DNA of 64,000 nucleotides, taken from assembly GCA_038530285.1 (NCBI GenBank), contig JBCBCY010000004.1, forward strand, positions 1 through 64,000, in the 5' to 3' direction. Position 1 is the first letter of the stretch, and every line of letters begins with the position of its first letter. This document shows positions 41,489 through 49,128 of this stretch, piece after piece. Both the position numbers and the translations under genes were made by a program. The notes beneath the pieces are model-generated. The model was not told the origin of the DNA. It saw only the letters and a program-made list of their open reading frames with translations, and did no database searches. The stretch comes from JASJAR01 sp038530285 (lineage in GTDB: Bacteria; Pseudomonadota; Alphaproteobacteria; Rhodobacterales; Rhodobacteraceae).

Positions 41489-43180
41489 ATGTCGCTTTGT
41501 ATCGTGCCATCAGACACCATGGGCGAGGTCGTCTTATGTCGACCGGGCCTGAGCTTCTGGGGCGGTGTCGATCCAAACACCGGCGTCGTCATCGATGCAC
41601 ACCATCCTTTGCACGGCCAATGCCTTGCAGGAAAGATCGTGCTTATGCCCACAAGCCGCGGGTCGTGTTCGGGCAGTGGCGTTTTGCTGGAATTGGCATT
41701 GAATGGGCATGCCCCGGCCGCCTTGGTGTTTTGCGAAACTGAGGAGGTTTTGACCCTTGGTGCAAAAATTGCGTTGCGGCTGTTTGACAGACATGTCGCC
41801 GTGCTGCGCTTGGATGCGGCCGCGTTTGACGCACTGTCGGGGGTTCAAACAGCGACGATCAGCGCGACCTCTGTGGTGGCCGAAGGCCTCAGCCTGGACC
41901 TGACGGCCCTGTCGGACGCCGCGTTGGACCTGTCGCCTTACGATCAATCCTGCTTATCGGACAAACCGGGTGACCCGGTGTCCCTGGCGATGGAGGTGAT
42001 CTGTTCGATCGCAGTGGCTCAGGGGGCCAAGCGTCTTGTCGATGTCGCGCGCGGCCATATTGACGGCTGCATCTACGCCCATGAGGCAAATCTTATCTTT
42101 GCCGAACGCATGCGGGATCTGGGCGCGCGCACCCGCATTCCCACAACGATCAATGCCATCTCGGTTGACCGCAAGAATTGGCAGACGCAAGGCATGGCGC
42201 CGGCCTTTGGCAATGCGGCCAGCCGGTTGGCCGATGCCTATACCGCGATGGGCGCGCAGCCGACCTTCACATGCGCGCCCTATCTTCTGGATGACACACC
42301 GCAATTGGGCGAGGCCATTGGCTGGTCGGAATCAAACGCCGTGATCTACGCAAATTCGGTGTTGGGCGCGCGGACGGCGAAACTGCCGGACTATCTGGAC
42401 CTTTTTGTCGCCATGACCGGACGGGCCCCCGAAGCGGGGGTGTATCTTGCCCAGAACCGTCGCCCGGCCTGCGTGATCGAATGCGATGTGCCGGCCACCG
42501 CTGATGACAGTCTTTGGCCATTGGTGGGCTGGCTTGCCGGCCAACTGTCGCCCGACCGTGTGCCATTACTGAAAGGTTTGGCGCATTTGCGCCCCCAACC
42601 GGATGATTTACGCGCCCTGTGCGCGGCCTTCGGGACCACATCGGCGTCGCCTTTGCTGCATGTCGATAAGATCACGCCGGAAGCGCACCTTGAGCCCTTG
42701 GCGCATGCGACCGCGGCCACGATCACCCTGAACGATCTGGCCAATGCCTGGACGGCGCTGAATTCGGGGCCTGACACGATCGATCTGGTCGCCGTTGGCA
42801 GCCCGCATGCGTCGCTTGCGGAAATCGCCGCGTTTTGTGACCTTATGGCCGGGCATCGCGGTTACCCTGACACAGATACGATTCTCACGGTCGGGCGCGA
42901 CACCTTGCAAAAGGCTGAAACGGCAGGATATTCGGACCGACTGGCGGCAAGCGGCGTGAAGATCATTCCCGATCTGTGCTGGTGTTCCATCACCGAGCCC
43001 GTCTTTCCCGTGCGCGCGCGCAACCTCATCACCAATTCGGGAAAATACGCCCATTATGCGCCGGGCTTGAGCGGACGGAATGTGCGCTTTGGCAGCCTTC
43101 GCGACTGCGCCTGGGCGGCGCGGACGGGACGTGCCCCCGGCATGCCCGGCTGGCTGGGTGCCGCAAAATTGGACATCTAG
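41489..43180 (+). CDS. Fused aconitase X (DUF126-DUF521), probable cis-3-hydroxy-L-proline dehydratase
   Basis: This 563-residue fusion has a small swivelling domain (about 1-130) with the DUF126 signature VLMPTSRGSCSGSGVLLELA, then the large aconitase-X domain with DVARGHIDGCIYAHEANLIF, TRIPTTINAISVDRKNW, CAPYLLDDTPQLGEAIGWSE, SNAVIYANSVLGARTAKLPD, and the C-terminal GVKIIPDLCWCSI and TNSGKYAHYAPGL. Biochemically characterised fused bacterial members are cis-3-hydroxy-L-proline dehydratases, producing pyrroline-2-carboxylate; archaeal relatives dehydrate phosphomevalonate. The cysteines in GSCSG, DGCIY and DLCWC are candidates for metal binding. It precedes a polar amino-acid ABC transporter, which supports an amino-acid substrate. 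No pyrroline-2-carboxylate reductase is visible nearby. Confidence 0.88.
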   Translation: MSLCIVPSDTMGEVVLCRPGLSFWGGVDPNTGVVIDAHHPLHGQCLAGKIVLMPTSRGSCSGSGVLLELALNGHAPAALVFCETEEVLTLGAKIALRLFDRHVAVLRLDAAAFDALSGVQTATISATSVVAEGLSLDLTALSDAALDLSPYDQSCLSDKPGDPVSLAMEVICSIAVAQGAKRLVDVARGHIDGCIYAHEANLIFAERMRDLGARTRIPTTINAISVDRKNWQTQGMAPAFGNAASRLADAYTAMGAQPTFTCAPYLLDDTPQLGEAIGWSESNAVIYANSVLGARTAKLPDYLDLFVAMTGRAPEAGVYLAQNRRPACVIECDVPATADDSLWPLVGWLAGQLSPDRVPLLKGLAHLRPQPDDLRALCAAFGTTSASPLLHVDKITPEAHLEPLAHATAATITLNDLANAWTALNSGPDTIDLVAVGSPHASLAEIAAFCDLMAGHRGYPDTDTILTVGRDTLQKAETAGYSDRLAASGVKIIPDLCWCSITEPVFPVRARNLITNSGKYAHYAPGLSGRNVRFGSLRDCAWAARTGRAPGMPGWLGAAKLDI

Positions 43181-43229
43181 CGCGGAAAGAACCGGCATCT
43201 GCGCAAGGATCACCGCGCCCGAATTGTAC

Positions 43230-43241
43230 ATTGTTGACAAT
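43230..43241. promoter_or_regulatory. Candidate FCD-GntR operator before the ABC transporter genes
   Basis: ATTGTTGACAAT, preceded by a further half-site ATTGTACA, matches the ATTGT-N2-ACAAT layout bound by several FCD-type GntR regulators. It lies 45 bases before the first permease start; the GntR gene at 46317 is the obvious partner. Confidence 0.55.
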
Positions 43242-43285
43242 AAGGCCCGCCTCGGTAGCCTGACGATGGCTTTGGGTGGGCTTGA

Positions 43286-43966
43286 ATGCACGAATGGGAT
43301 TTCATCGCGACGCTGGCGGATATGGATCTGCTGCTGATGGGCCTTTGGAACACCGTAAAAGTCTTCGCGCTCGCACTGGTCTTCGGCATTCCCTTGGGGC
43401 TTGGGCTTGCGCTGGGACGGATGTCGCGCATCCCGGTCTTGAGCCAGTGCTGTTCGTTCATCATTGAGTTTTTCCGAACCACGCCGCCGCTGGTTCAATT
43501 GTTCTGGTTCTTCTTCGCACTTCCCATCCTGATCAATGTGCAGATGACCCCCTTCGTGGCGTCAGTTCTGACGTTTTCCATTCAATCGTCCGCATTTTTC
43601 GCCGAAATTTTCCGGGGCGGCATCAATTCGATCGATAAGGGTCAATGGGAGGCCGCAAAGGCCATCGGCATGACCCGGCAGGCCAGTTTGCGTCGGGTGA
43701 TCCTGCCGCAGGCGGTTAAGCGAATGATCCCGGCGTTTGCCGAACGCTCGATCGAATTGCTGAAAACGACAACGCTGATTTCAACAGTGTCATATGCAGA
43801 TTTGATGTTTCAGGCCAATGAGTTGGCGTCAAAAACCTTCCGGCCTTTGGAAGTCTACACCGTGGTCGCGGTGATGTATTTCTTCCTGATCCTGGTCTTT
43901 TCGCAACTGACGATCCTTCTGGAATATCGCCTGGCCCGGACCGGCGAAGGAACGATGAGGCCGTGA
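43286..43966 (+). CDS. Polar amino-acid ABC transporter permease 1
   Basis: This 226-residue inner-membrane permease is of the HisM/GlnP family with about five helices. It opens with NTVKVFALALVFGIPLGLGL, then EFFRTTPPLVQLFWFFFALP, and carries the EAA motif that contacts the ATPase in GQWEAAKAIGMTRQASLRRV followed by ILPQAVKRMIPAF. It overlaps the second permease by one base (TGATG). Together with that gene, the ATPase and the binding protein it forms a complete importer; position next to aconitase X points to a hydroxyproline-like or other cyclic amino acid. Confidence 0.92.
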   Translation: MHEWDFIATLADMDLLLMGLWNTVKVFALALVFGIPLGLGLALGRMSRIPVLSQCCSFIIEFFRTTPPLVQLFWFFFALPILINVQMTPFVASVLTFSIQSSAFFAEIFRGGINSIDKGQWEAAKAIGMTRQASLRRVILPQAVKRMIPAFAERSIELLKTTTLISTVSYADLMFQANELASKTFRPLEVYTVVAVMYFFLILVFSQLTILLEYRLARTGEGTMRP

Positions 43967-44634
43967 TGGAGCATACTTGGAACTTCGCTTCGGTCTTTGC
44001 CTATTGGAACGTTCTGGCGATCGGTCTGTGGGGGACCATCAAGATTTTCGTGATCTGTACGCTCCTTGGATTGAGCGGCGGCCTTGTGATGGGAGTGCTG
44101 CGCTATTCCAAGTCCCGATGGGTGTCTTACCCCGCGATGCTTTATGTCGAGGTTTTCCGCAACACCCCAGTTCTGGTCCAGATCATCTGGTTTTTCTTCG
44201 CGCTGCCGGTGCTGACGGGGATCGAAGTCACCCCGTTTCTTGCGGCCATCCTGGGCATCACCCTGAACACCATCGCGTTTTCCGCCGAGGTGTTTCGCGG
44301 CGGCATCCAGTCGATCGAACGCGAGCAATGGGAAGCCGGCAAGGCCATCGGCATGTCTTATCCGCAGACCATGCGGCGGGTGATCTTGCCGCAAGCGCTC
44401 AAGCGGATGCTACCGCCCCTGACCTCACGCGGGATCGAAGTGTTCAAGATGTCGACACTCGCCTCGATCGTGGCCTACCCCGAGACGTTACAACAGGCCA
44501 AGCTGATCGCGTCTTACGAATTCAACCCGATCGAGGCCTACACGGTGGTGGCGTTGATCTTCTTTGTGGTGCTGCTGCCCCTGGTGCAATTGACCTACAT
44601 GCTCGAACGCCGGTTCGGAAAGAGTGACGCATGA
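43966..44634 (+). CDS. Polar amino-acid ABC transporter permease 2
   Basis: This second HisM/GlnP-type permease has 222 residues and is homologous to the first and probably its heterodimer partner. Landmarks are LWGTIKIFVICTLLGLSGGL, FRNTPVLVQIIWFFFALPVL, and the EAA loop REQWEAGKAIGMSYPQTMRR with VILPQALKRMLPPL. The ATG at 43966 shares a base with the previous stop, and its own stop overlaps the ATPase start by ATGA. Confidence 0.92.
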   Translation: MEHTWNFASVFAYWNVLAIGLWGTIKIFVICTLLGLSGGLVMGVLRYSKSRWVSYPAMLYVEVFRNTPVLVQIIWFFFALPVLTGIEVTPFLAAILGITLNTIAFSAEVFRGGIQSIEREQWEAGKAIGMSYPQTMRRVILPQALKRMLPPLTSRGIEVFKMSTLASIVAYPETLQQAKLIASYEFNPIEAYTVVALIFFVVLLPLVQLTYMLERRFGKSDA

Positions 44635-45404
44635 CAAACGCCGTCGAAATCCGTCACTTGCACAAGCGTTTCAAGGACCTTGAGGTGCTCAAGGGCATCG
44701 ATCTGGATGTCGCCCAAGGTGAAGCCGTCCTGCTGCTTGGATCAAGTGGCTCTGGCAAGTCAACGCTGCTGCGCTGCATCAATTTCATGGAACAGCCGAC
44801 CTCGGGCCAGGTGCGGATCAATGGCGATTTGATCGGAACCGCGCATGGGTCGACGATGCGCTACCGCGAGGCTGATCTGTGTCGATTGCGCACGCGGATC
44901 GGCATGGTGTTTCAGCATTTCAATCTGTTTCCCCACATGAGCGTTCTGGAAAACGTCATGGAAGGTCAGATCATTGTGCTGGGCCGCTCAAAAGCCGAAG
45001 CCAGGGACAAGGCCATGGCGCAACTGGCCCGCGTGGGCCTGGAAGACAAAGCGCCGGAATATCCCGCGCGCCTGTCGGGGGGCCAGAAACAGCGCGTCGC
45101 CATCGCCCGCGCGCTGGCCATGGACCCCGAAGTGATGCTGTTTGACGAAGTCACATCCGCCCTTGATCCAGAACTCGTCGGCGAAGTGCTGAAAACCATG
45201 CGGCAACTGGCCGAAGACGGCATGACGATGGTCTGCGTCACGCATGAGATCGGATTTGCCTACCACGTCGCCAACAAGGTTTGCTTTCTTCATGACGGCC
45301 AGATCCTGGAACAAGGGGCGCCGCAAGACATCCTGAAAACGCCTGAAACCACCCGTGTTCGCGAGTTTCTCGACGGACATTCACTTTTCAAATTACCCGA
45401 CTGA
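44631..45404 (+). CDS. Polar amino-acid ABC transporter ATPase
   Basis: This 257-residue ATPase powers the importer. Walker A is LLLGSSGSGKSTLLRCINF, the Q-loop is in GMVFQHFNLFPHMS, the ABC signature is ARLSGGQKQRVAIARALAMD, Walker B is VMLFDEVTSALDPELV, and the H-loop histidine is in CVTHEIGFA. These are the sequences of GlnQ/HisP-type proteins. It starts inside the second permease stop and ends 16 bases before the binding-protein gene. Confidence 0.95.
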   Translation: MTNAVEIRHLHKRFKDLEVLKGIDLDVAQGEAVLLLGSSGSGKSTLLRCINFMEQPTSGQVRINGDLIGTAHGSTMRYREADLCRLRTRIGMVFQHFNLFPHMSVLENVMEGQIIVLGRSKAEARDKAMAQLARVGLEDKAPEYPARLSGGQKQRVAIARALAMDPEVMLFDEVTSALDPELVGEVLKTMRQLAEDGMTMVCVTHEIGFAYHVANKVCFLHDGQILEQGAPQDILKTPETTRVREFLDGHSLFKLPD

Positions 45405-45420
45405 GCAACAACTGGGAGTT

Positions 45421-46266
45421 ATGACAATGAACCTGCTCAAGACCCTCACCAGCGCCGTGGCGGCCACCGCCGTGCTTGCGCTTTCAACCGTCGCGGCAAC
45501 CGCCCAGTCAACATGGGACGCCATTCAAGAACGCGGCACTTTGCGCATTGGCGTCACCCAGGCGCCACCCTGGTTCACCAAGGACATCGCCAGCGGCGAA
45601 TGGACCGGCGGGCTTGGCATCACGCTTGGCGAACAAATGGCCGCAGCGTTGGAGGTTGAACTTGAAACCGTCGAAGTGACCTGGGGCACGTCTATTGCGG
45701 CACTTCAATCCGACAAGATCGACCTGATGTACTTTTTGTCGCCCACCGCCGCGCGGGCCCGCGTGATCGACTTTACGACCAACCCGGTCGGCTACATTTC
45801 GCAGGCTGTTCTAGCCGCCGAAGGGGTTGATGCGTCGACCTGGGCCGGTCTGAACACCGCCGATACCAGCATGTCCGTTCCGCAAGCCACGTCGATGGAC
45901 CAATTCCTGTCGCGCATGGCACCAGACGCCGACATCCAACGCTTCCCCGACAATGCCGCCGCCATCGCGGCGTTCCAGTCAGGCCGCGTCGATGCGGTGT
46001 CGCTGATGCTGCCGCCGCTTTTGTCGGCCCGTCAGAAACTGGGGGCGGGCGTGATTTCTGTCCCGACGCCGGCATTTACCGCACCGGTCAATATCGGAAT
46101 TCGCCGTGAAGACGACAAAACCTTCCGCGACTGGCTCGATACTGTCAGCCACTTCTGGTACGAGACCGGGCGCATCCAGGGTTGGTACGATGAATTTCTG
46201 ACCGAGTTCGGCGTTGATCCGGCGGACAGCCCTCCGATCCAGCGTGAACAGATTTTCATGCGTTAA
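45421..46266 (+). CDS. Amino-acid ABC transporter periplasmic binding protein
   Basis: This 281-residue solute-binding protein of family 3 has a signal peptide, MNLLKTLTSAVAATAVLALS, ending ATAQS. The mature start TWDAIQERGTLRIGVTQAPP is typical, followed by GITLGEQMAAALEVELETVE, and DKIDLMYFLSPTAARARVID, the ligand-binding segment where family 3 members have a conserved arginine. The ATG at 45421 has GGGAG nearby; a second ATG follows two codons later. Unlike many systems the binding-protein gene is last among the transporter genes, and a GC-rich hairpin follows its stop. Confidence 0.92.
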   Translation: MTMNLLKTLTSAVAATAVLALSTVAATAQSTWDAIQERGTLRIGVTQAPPWFTKDIASGEWTGGLGITLGEQMAAALEVELETVEVTWGTSIAALQSDKIDLMYFLSPTAARARVIDFTTNPVGYISQAVLAAEGVDASTWAGLNTADTSMSVPQATSMDQFLSRMAPDADIQRFPDNAAAIAAFQSGRVDAVSLMLPPLLSARQKLGAGVISVPTPAFTAPVNIGIRREDDKTFRDWLDTVSHFWYETGRIQGWYDEFLTEFGVDPADSPPIQREQIFMR

Positions 46267-46272
46267 CCCAAT

Positions 46273-46296
46273 TCGGGGCGGTTCACCCCGCCCCGA
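46273..46296 (+). other. GC-rich hairpin after the binding-protein gene
   Basis: A nine-pair stem (T plus CGGGGCGG against CCGCCCCG plus A) with a six-base loop begins six bases after the binding-protein stop and ends before the GTG of the GntR gene. With no T-run it may stabilise the upstream mRNA or reduce read-through, so that the binding protein outnumbers the regulator. Confidence 0.55.
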
Positions 46297-46316
46297 TCCA
46301 TTCCGAAGGTTTTACC

Positions 46317-46976
46317 GTGCTGACCGAAATCCGCCCTTTGCCAATCAGTGAACAGGTCCGCGACATGCTGCGCGACCAGATCACGGCAGGTGTGCTGGCT
46401 CCGGGCGAAAAGCTCACGGAAACCGATTTGGCACGCCGGTTGAACATCAGCCGCGGACCTTTGCGCGAAGCGATCTTGCATCTGACCGAAGAAGGTCTGC
46501 TGGTCAAAGAGCCGTATAAGGGCTTGCGTGTGCGGTCGGTCAGCCAACGAGAACTTGCCGAACTTTATTCGCTTCGCACGACGCTGGAACGTTTTGCCTT
46601 CGAAGAAGCCTGGCACAAGCGGACCGACGCGGCCCTTGGCGAACTCAGGCAGCTTTACAATGATCTGGACAAGGCGCGCGCCGACCAGGACATCAGCCGT
46701 GCGGTGACCGGAGAAATCGCGTTTCACTCGTGGATCTACAAACTCAGCGGGCACGGACTACTTCAGTCCCATTGGGAAAAACTGATCCCGCTTGTGCAAA
46801 TCTACATGTCGATCCATGACCGTCAGCATGGGATCAGCGGCGTCTTCATGGAAGCCAACCACACATATCTGAACCTCGCACAAGGCGACAACCTTGGCGC
46901 GGTGCTTGGGCACATCAATGACCATATGCAAAAAGGCATTGATGCCGTCCACGCCAGCCTGGAGCCCGCACCATGA
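46317..46976 (+). CDS. GntR-family transcriptional regulator (FCD type) of the aconitase-X/ABC locus
   Basis: This 219-residue regulator begins at a GTG. The winged helix is visible in ISEQVRDMLRDQITAGVLAP, GEKLTETDLARRLNISRGPL and REAILHLTEEGLLVKEPYKG. The FCD domain follows from SQRELAELYSLRTTLERFAF, with likely pocket histidines in IAFHSWIYKLSGH and in ANHTYLNL. It sits between the binding-protein gene and the aminotransferase (ATGA overlap), so it is in the operon it probably controls. The ATTGT-N2-ACAAT element at 43230 is the likely operator. Confidence 0.9.
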   Translation: MLTEIRPLPISEQVRDMLRDQITAGVLAPGEKLTETDLARRLNISRGPLREAILHLTEEGLLVKEPYKGLRVRSVSQRELAELYSLRTTLERFAFEEAWHKRTDAALGELRQLYNDLDKARADQDISRAVTGEIAFHSWIYKLSGHGLLQSHWEKLIPLVQIYMSIHDRQHGISGVFMEANHTYLNLAQGDNLGAVLGHINDHMQKGIDAVHASLEPAP

Positions 46977-47893
46977 AGGACGATCACACATCAACCCACG
47001 ACGCCCAAGAGGACGCGCGCAACGAAGATATCCTGATCTGGGTCAACGGCGATCTGGTCCCCCGGCACGAGGCCAAAGTCTCGGTCTATGACAGCGGGTT
47101 CATGCTGGGCGACGGGATGTGGGAAGGGATGCGCCTTTATGACGGGGTCTGGGCGTTTTTCGACGAGCATATGGACCGGCTTTTCAACTCGCTAAAGGCC
47201 GTGTCACTCGATCCGGGTTTGACCCGCGCCGAGATCAAGACCCTGCTCGACCAGACCGCCGCGGCCAACGGTATGACCACCGACGCCCATTGCCGTTTGA
47301 TGATCACGCGGGGCCCAAAAGCCAAACCCTTCCAGCATCCCCACCTCAGCCGGTCGGGTCCGACTGTGGTGGCGATCATTGAACATTCAAAGCCCTCCGA
47401 AAAGGTGCAGGGCCAGGGCATCCGTTTGGCATCGGTCCCGCAGGTGCGCGGGTTGCCAACCAGTCAGGACCCCAAGTTCAACAGTCATTCCAAGCTGAAC
47501 TGCGTGATCGCCTGCTTGCAGGCCGAACAGGCCGGCGCGGATGAGGCATTGATGCTCGATCCCCATGGCTTTGTGAACACCACGAACGCCTGCAACTTCT
47601 TTATCGTGCGCAAAGACGAGGTTTGGACCTCATCGGGGGATTACTGCATGAAAGGCGTCACCCGCCAAAAGGTGATCGACCTGTGCCGGGCCAACGGCAT
47701 TCGCGTCTTCGAAAAGAACTTTTCGCTTTATGAGGCTTACGGCGCCGATGAAGCCTTTCTGACCGGCACGTTCGGGGCGCAGACCCCAGTCGCCGAGATC
47801 GACGGCAAGCCGATCGGCACCGGCGCACGACCGGTGATGATGCGGATCAGAGAGCTTTACAAAGCATTGATCGCCGAAACCACGCGGCGCTAG
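46973..47893 (+). CDS. Class IV aminotransferase (branched-chain/D-amino-acid type)
   Basis: This PLP enzyme of fold type IV has 306 residues. An N-terminal tail rich in D/E/H (about 20 residues) precedes ILIWVNGDLVPRHEAKVSVY and DSGFMLGDGMWEGMRLYDG, the standard class IV opening. The PLP lysine is in FNSHSKLNCVIACLQAE, the conserved glutamate-bearing segment is GADEALMLDPHGFVNTTNAC, and GVTRQKVIDLCR with FLTGTFGAQTPVAEIDG follows. Members transaminate D-amino acids, branched-chain amino acids or release pyruvate from aminodeoxychorismate. Here the operon suggests that it processes an imported amino acid or its oxo-acid product. Confidence 0.9.
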   Translation: MKDDHTSTHDAQEDARNEDILIWVNGDLVPRHEAKVSVYDSGFMLGDGMWEGMRLYDGVWAFFDEHMDRLFNSLKAVSLDPGLTRAEIKTLLDQTAAANGMTTDAHCRLMITRGPKAKPFQHPHLSRSGPTVVAIIEHSKPSEKVQGQGIRLASVPQVRGLPTSQDPKFNSHSKLNCVIACLQAEQAGADEALMLDPHGFVNTTNACNFFIVRKDEVWTSSGDYCMKGVTRQKVIDLCRANGIRVFEKNFSLYEAYGADEAFLTGTFGAQTPVAEIDGKPIGTGARPVMMRIRELYKALIAETTRR

Positions 47894-48040
47894 CACTGGT
47901 CGCCGAACGCCCTGCCCCGCCAGCAACAACAACACCGCCCCCAAAAGGGTCTTCCGCTTTGATCAGCGCGGTCGCGTCTTTTCGGCCGATGCCGCAGCGC
48001 AATCCGCAAACGCGGCTGCCCGGTCGCCTGCCCCGGCCAC

Positions 48041-48068
48041 AAAAAAGGCGCCGGATTTCTCCGGCGCC
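48041..48068 (-). terminator. Rho-independent terminator of the cold-shock gene
   Basis: On the minus strand a perfect nine-pair stem (GGCGCCGGA against TCCGGCGCC, loop GAAA) is followed by six T. It lies about 40 bases past the stop codon of the cold-shock gene and is the strongest terminator in the window. Confidence 0.85.
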
Positions 48069-48110
48069 GTCCTGATCCTTGGGCCCTTTGGGCTTCAGAC
48101 CGAAATAGAC

Positions 48111-48317
48111 TTACGCAAGCGCGATGTTCACGGCGCTTTCGCGGCCGTCGCGGCCGGCTTCGACGTCATAGGTGACTTTCGTGTCGTCGTTCAGCGACGT
48201 CATGCCCGAGCGTTCCAGTGCAGAGATGTGCACAAACACGTCTTTGCCACCTGTTTCAGGTGCGATGAAGCCGAAGCCTTTAGTAGAGTTGAACCATTTC
48301 ACTGTGCCATTGGCCAT
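48111..48317 (-). CDS. Cold-shock protein (CspA family)
   Basis: This 68-residue OB-fold nucleic-acid-binding protein begins MANGTVKWFNSTKGFGFIAP. RNP1 (KGFGFI) and RNP2 (DVFVHIS) are intact, followed by LERSGMTSLNDDTKVTYDVE. It probably acts as an RNA chaperone. AAGGA lies ten bases upstream of the ATG. The transcript has a leader with a bulged hairpin and ends at a strong hairpin, so this is a monocistronic unit. Confidence 0.95.
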   Translation of the reverse strand: MANGTVKWFNSTKGFGFIAPETGGKDVFVHISALERSGMTSLNDDTKVTYDVEAGRDGRESAVNIALA

Positions 48318-48360
48318 GTGGGTTTTCCTTAATTGATCGCTGCCCACGACATGTGACAGC

Positions 48361-48397
48361 CCGGCTTCTCACAACGTGGTCGAGCGCTGTGAGCCGG
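48361..48397 (-). promoter_or_regulatory. Bulged hairpin in the leader region of the cold-shock gene
   Basis: CCGGCT and TCACA on one side pair with TGTGA and AGCCGG-type sequence on the other (TGTGAGCCGG at 48388-48397), separated by a short bulge and a 14-base loop, about 45-80 bases before the ATG. Cold-shock leaders often refold with temperature; whether this one does is untested. Confidence 0.4.
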
Positions 48398-48522
48398 TTA
48401 GGGAAAACAGAAGGTCGAATGGTGGTCAGTAGCACGCGCGACATGACAGATTTATGCGCCCACGGCAAGACCAAAGCTGCAGGCCCATCAGAGTGCGGCG
48501 ATTGCGCGCCGGTGCGGTGGCG

Positions 48523-49128
48523 TCACGATCCGCTGAGATCGCGGTCGGTCCGCTTGGCAGATGTATCCAGCCGCGCCGTCGCCCGCGAGCCCGGCACCAG
48601 ATGCGCTTCCTTGCGGTAATAGGCGCGCATTTCCTCTTTCGCGAGGCCCAGTTTGCGGCGGATGTCGCCCACCAGCATCGACTGCCAGGGGTCCTCTTCA
48701 AACGGCGTCAGGTGAAGGTCGAACCCGTTCATATTGTCCTGGGCGTAGCCCACACCCAGCCGGTAACTGGCGATATGGGCCTCTTCAAAGCGCCAGTGCT
48801 TTGGGTATTGGGTGGTCGAAACGCGAATGAACGTCTCGATATGGGCGTTGGTGATGTCACTGGCCGCCCCCATGGTCGCGCCGATGATAAAGGCCTCATC
48901 CTGGACATGCAGGCCCCGGCCCAAAAGCACATGCAGACAATCATGGCGCCCAAGGCTGATCGCACCGGGCAATGCGTCGGGGCTTTCGGGGTTTTCATAT
49001 TTCTTGATGATCTCGGGCACGTCATCGGCATTGGCGGCGGGCATTGTTGCCAGCACGTCGGCCAATGTCATGTCGTCGGTATCAAGCCCGGGCTGCCATT
49101 CATCCCACTCAAGTAACGCGCGGCCCAT
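48523..49128 (-). CDS. Coq4-like metalloprotein of an envelope operon
   Basis: This 201-residue soluble protein has no signal peptide or helix. The segment LGRHDCLHVLLGRGLHVQDE contains HDxxH followed by exactly eleven residues and then Glu, the zinc-ligand motif described for the ubiquinone-biosynthesis protein Coq4, and it is followed by AFIIGATMGAASD. The rest of the chain does not obviously match Coq4, and the protein is shorter. It is the last gene of the minus-strand operon OmpA-like, XpaC-like, binding-protein/OmpA fusion, vWA, and starts in a TGATG overlap with vWA. A quinone-related or metal-dependent role is possible, but function is unknown. Confidence 0.7.
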   Translation of the reverse strand: MGRALLEWDEWQPGLDTDDMTLADVLATMPAANADDVPEIIKKYENPESPDALPGAISLGRHDCLHVLLGRGLHVQDEAFIIGATMGAASDITNAHIETFIRVSTTQYPKHWRFEEAHIASYRLGVGYAQDNMNGFDLHLTPFEEDPWQSMLVGDIRRKLGLAKEEMRAYYRKEAHLVPGSRATARLDTSAKRTDRDLSGS

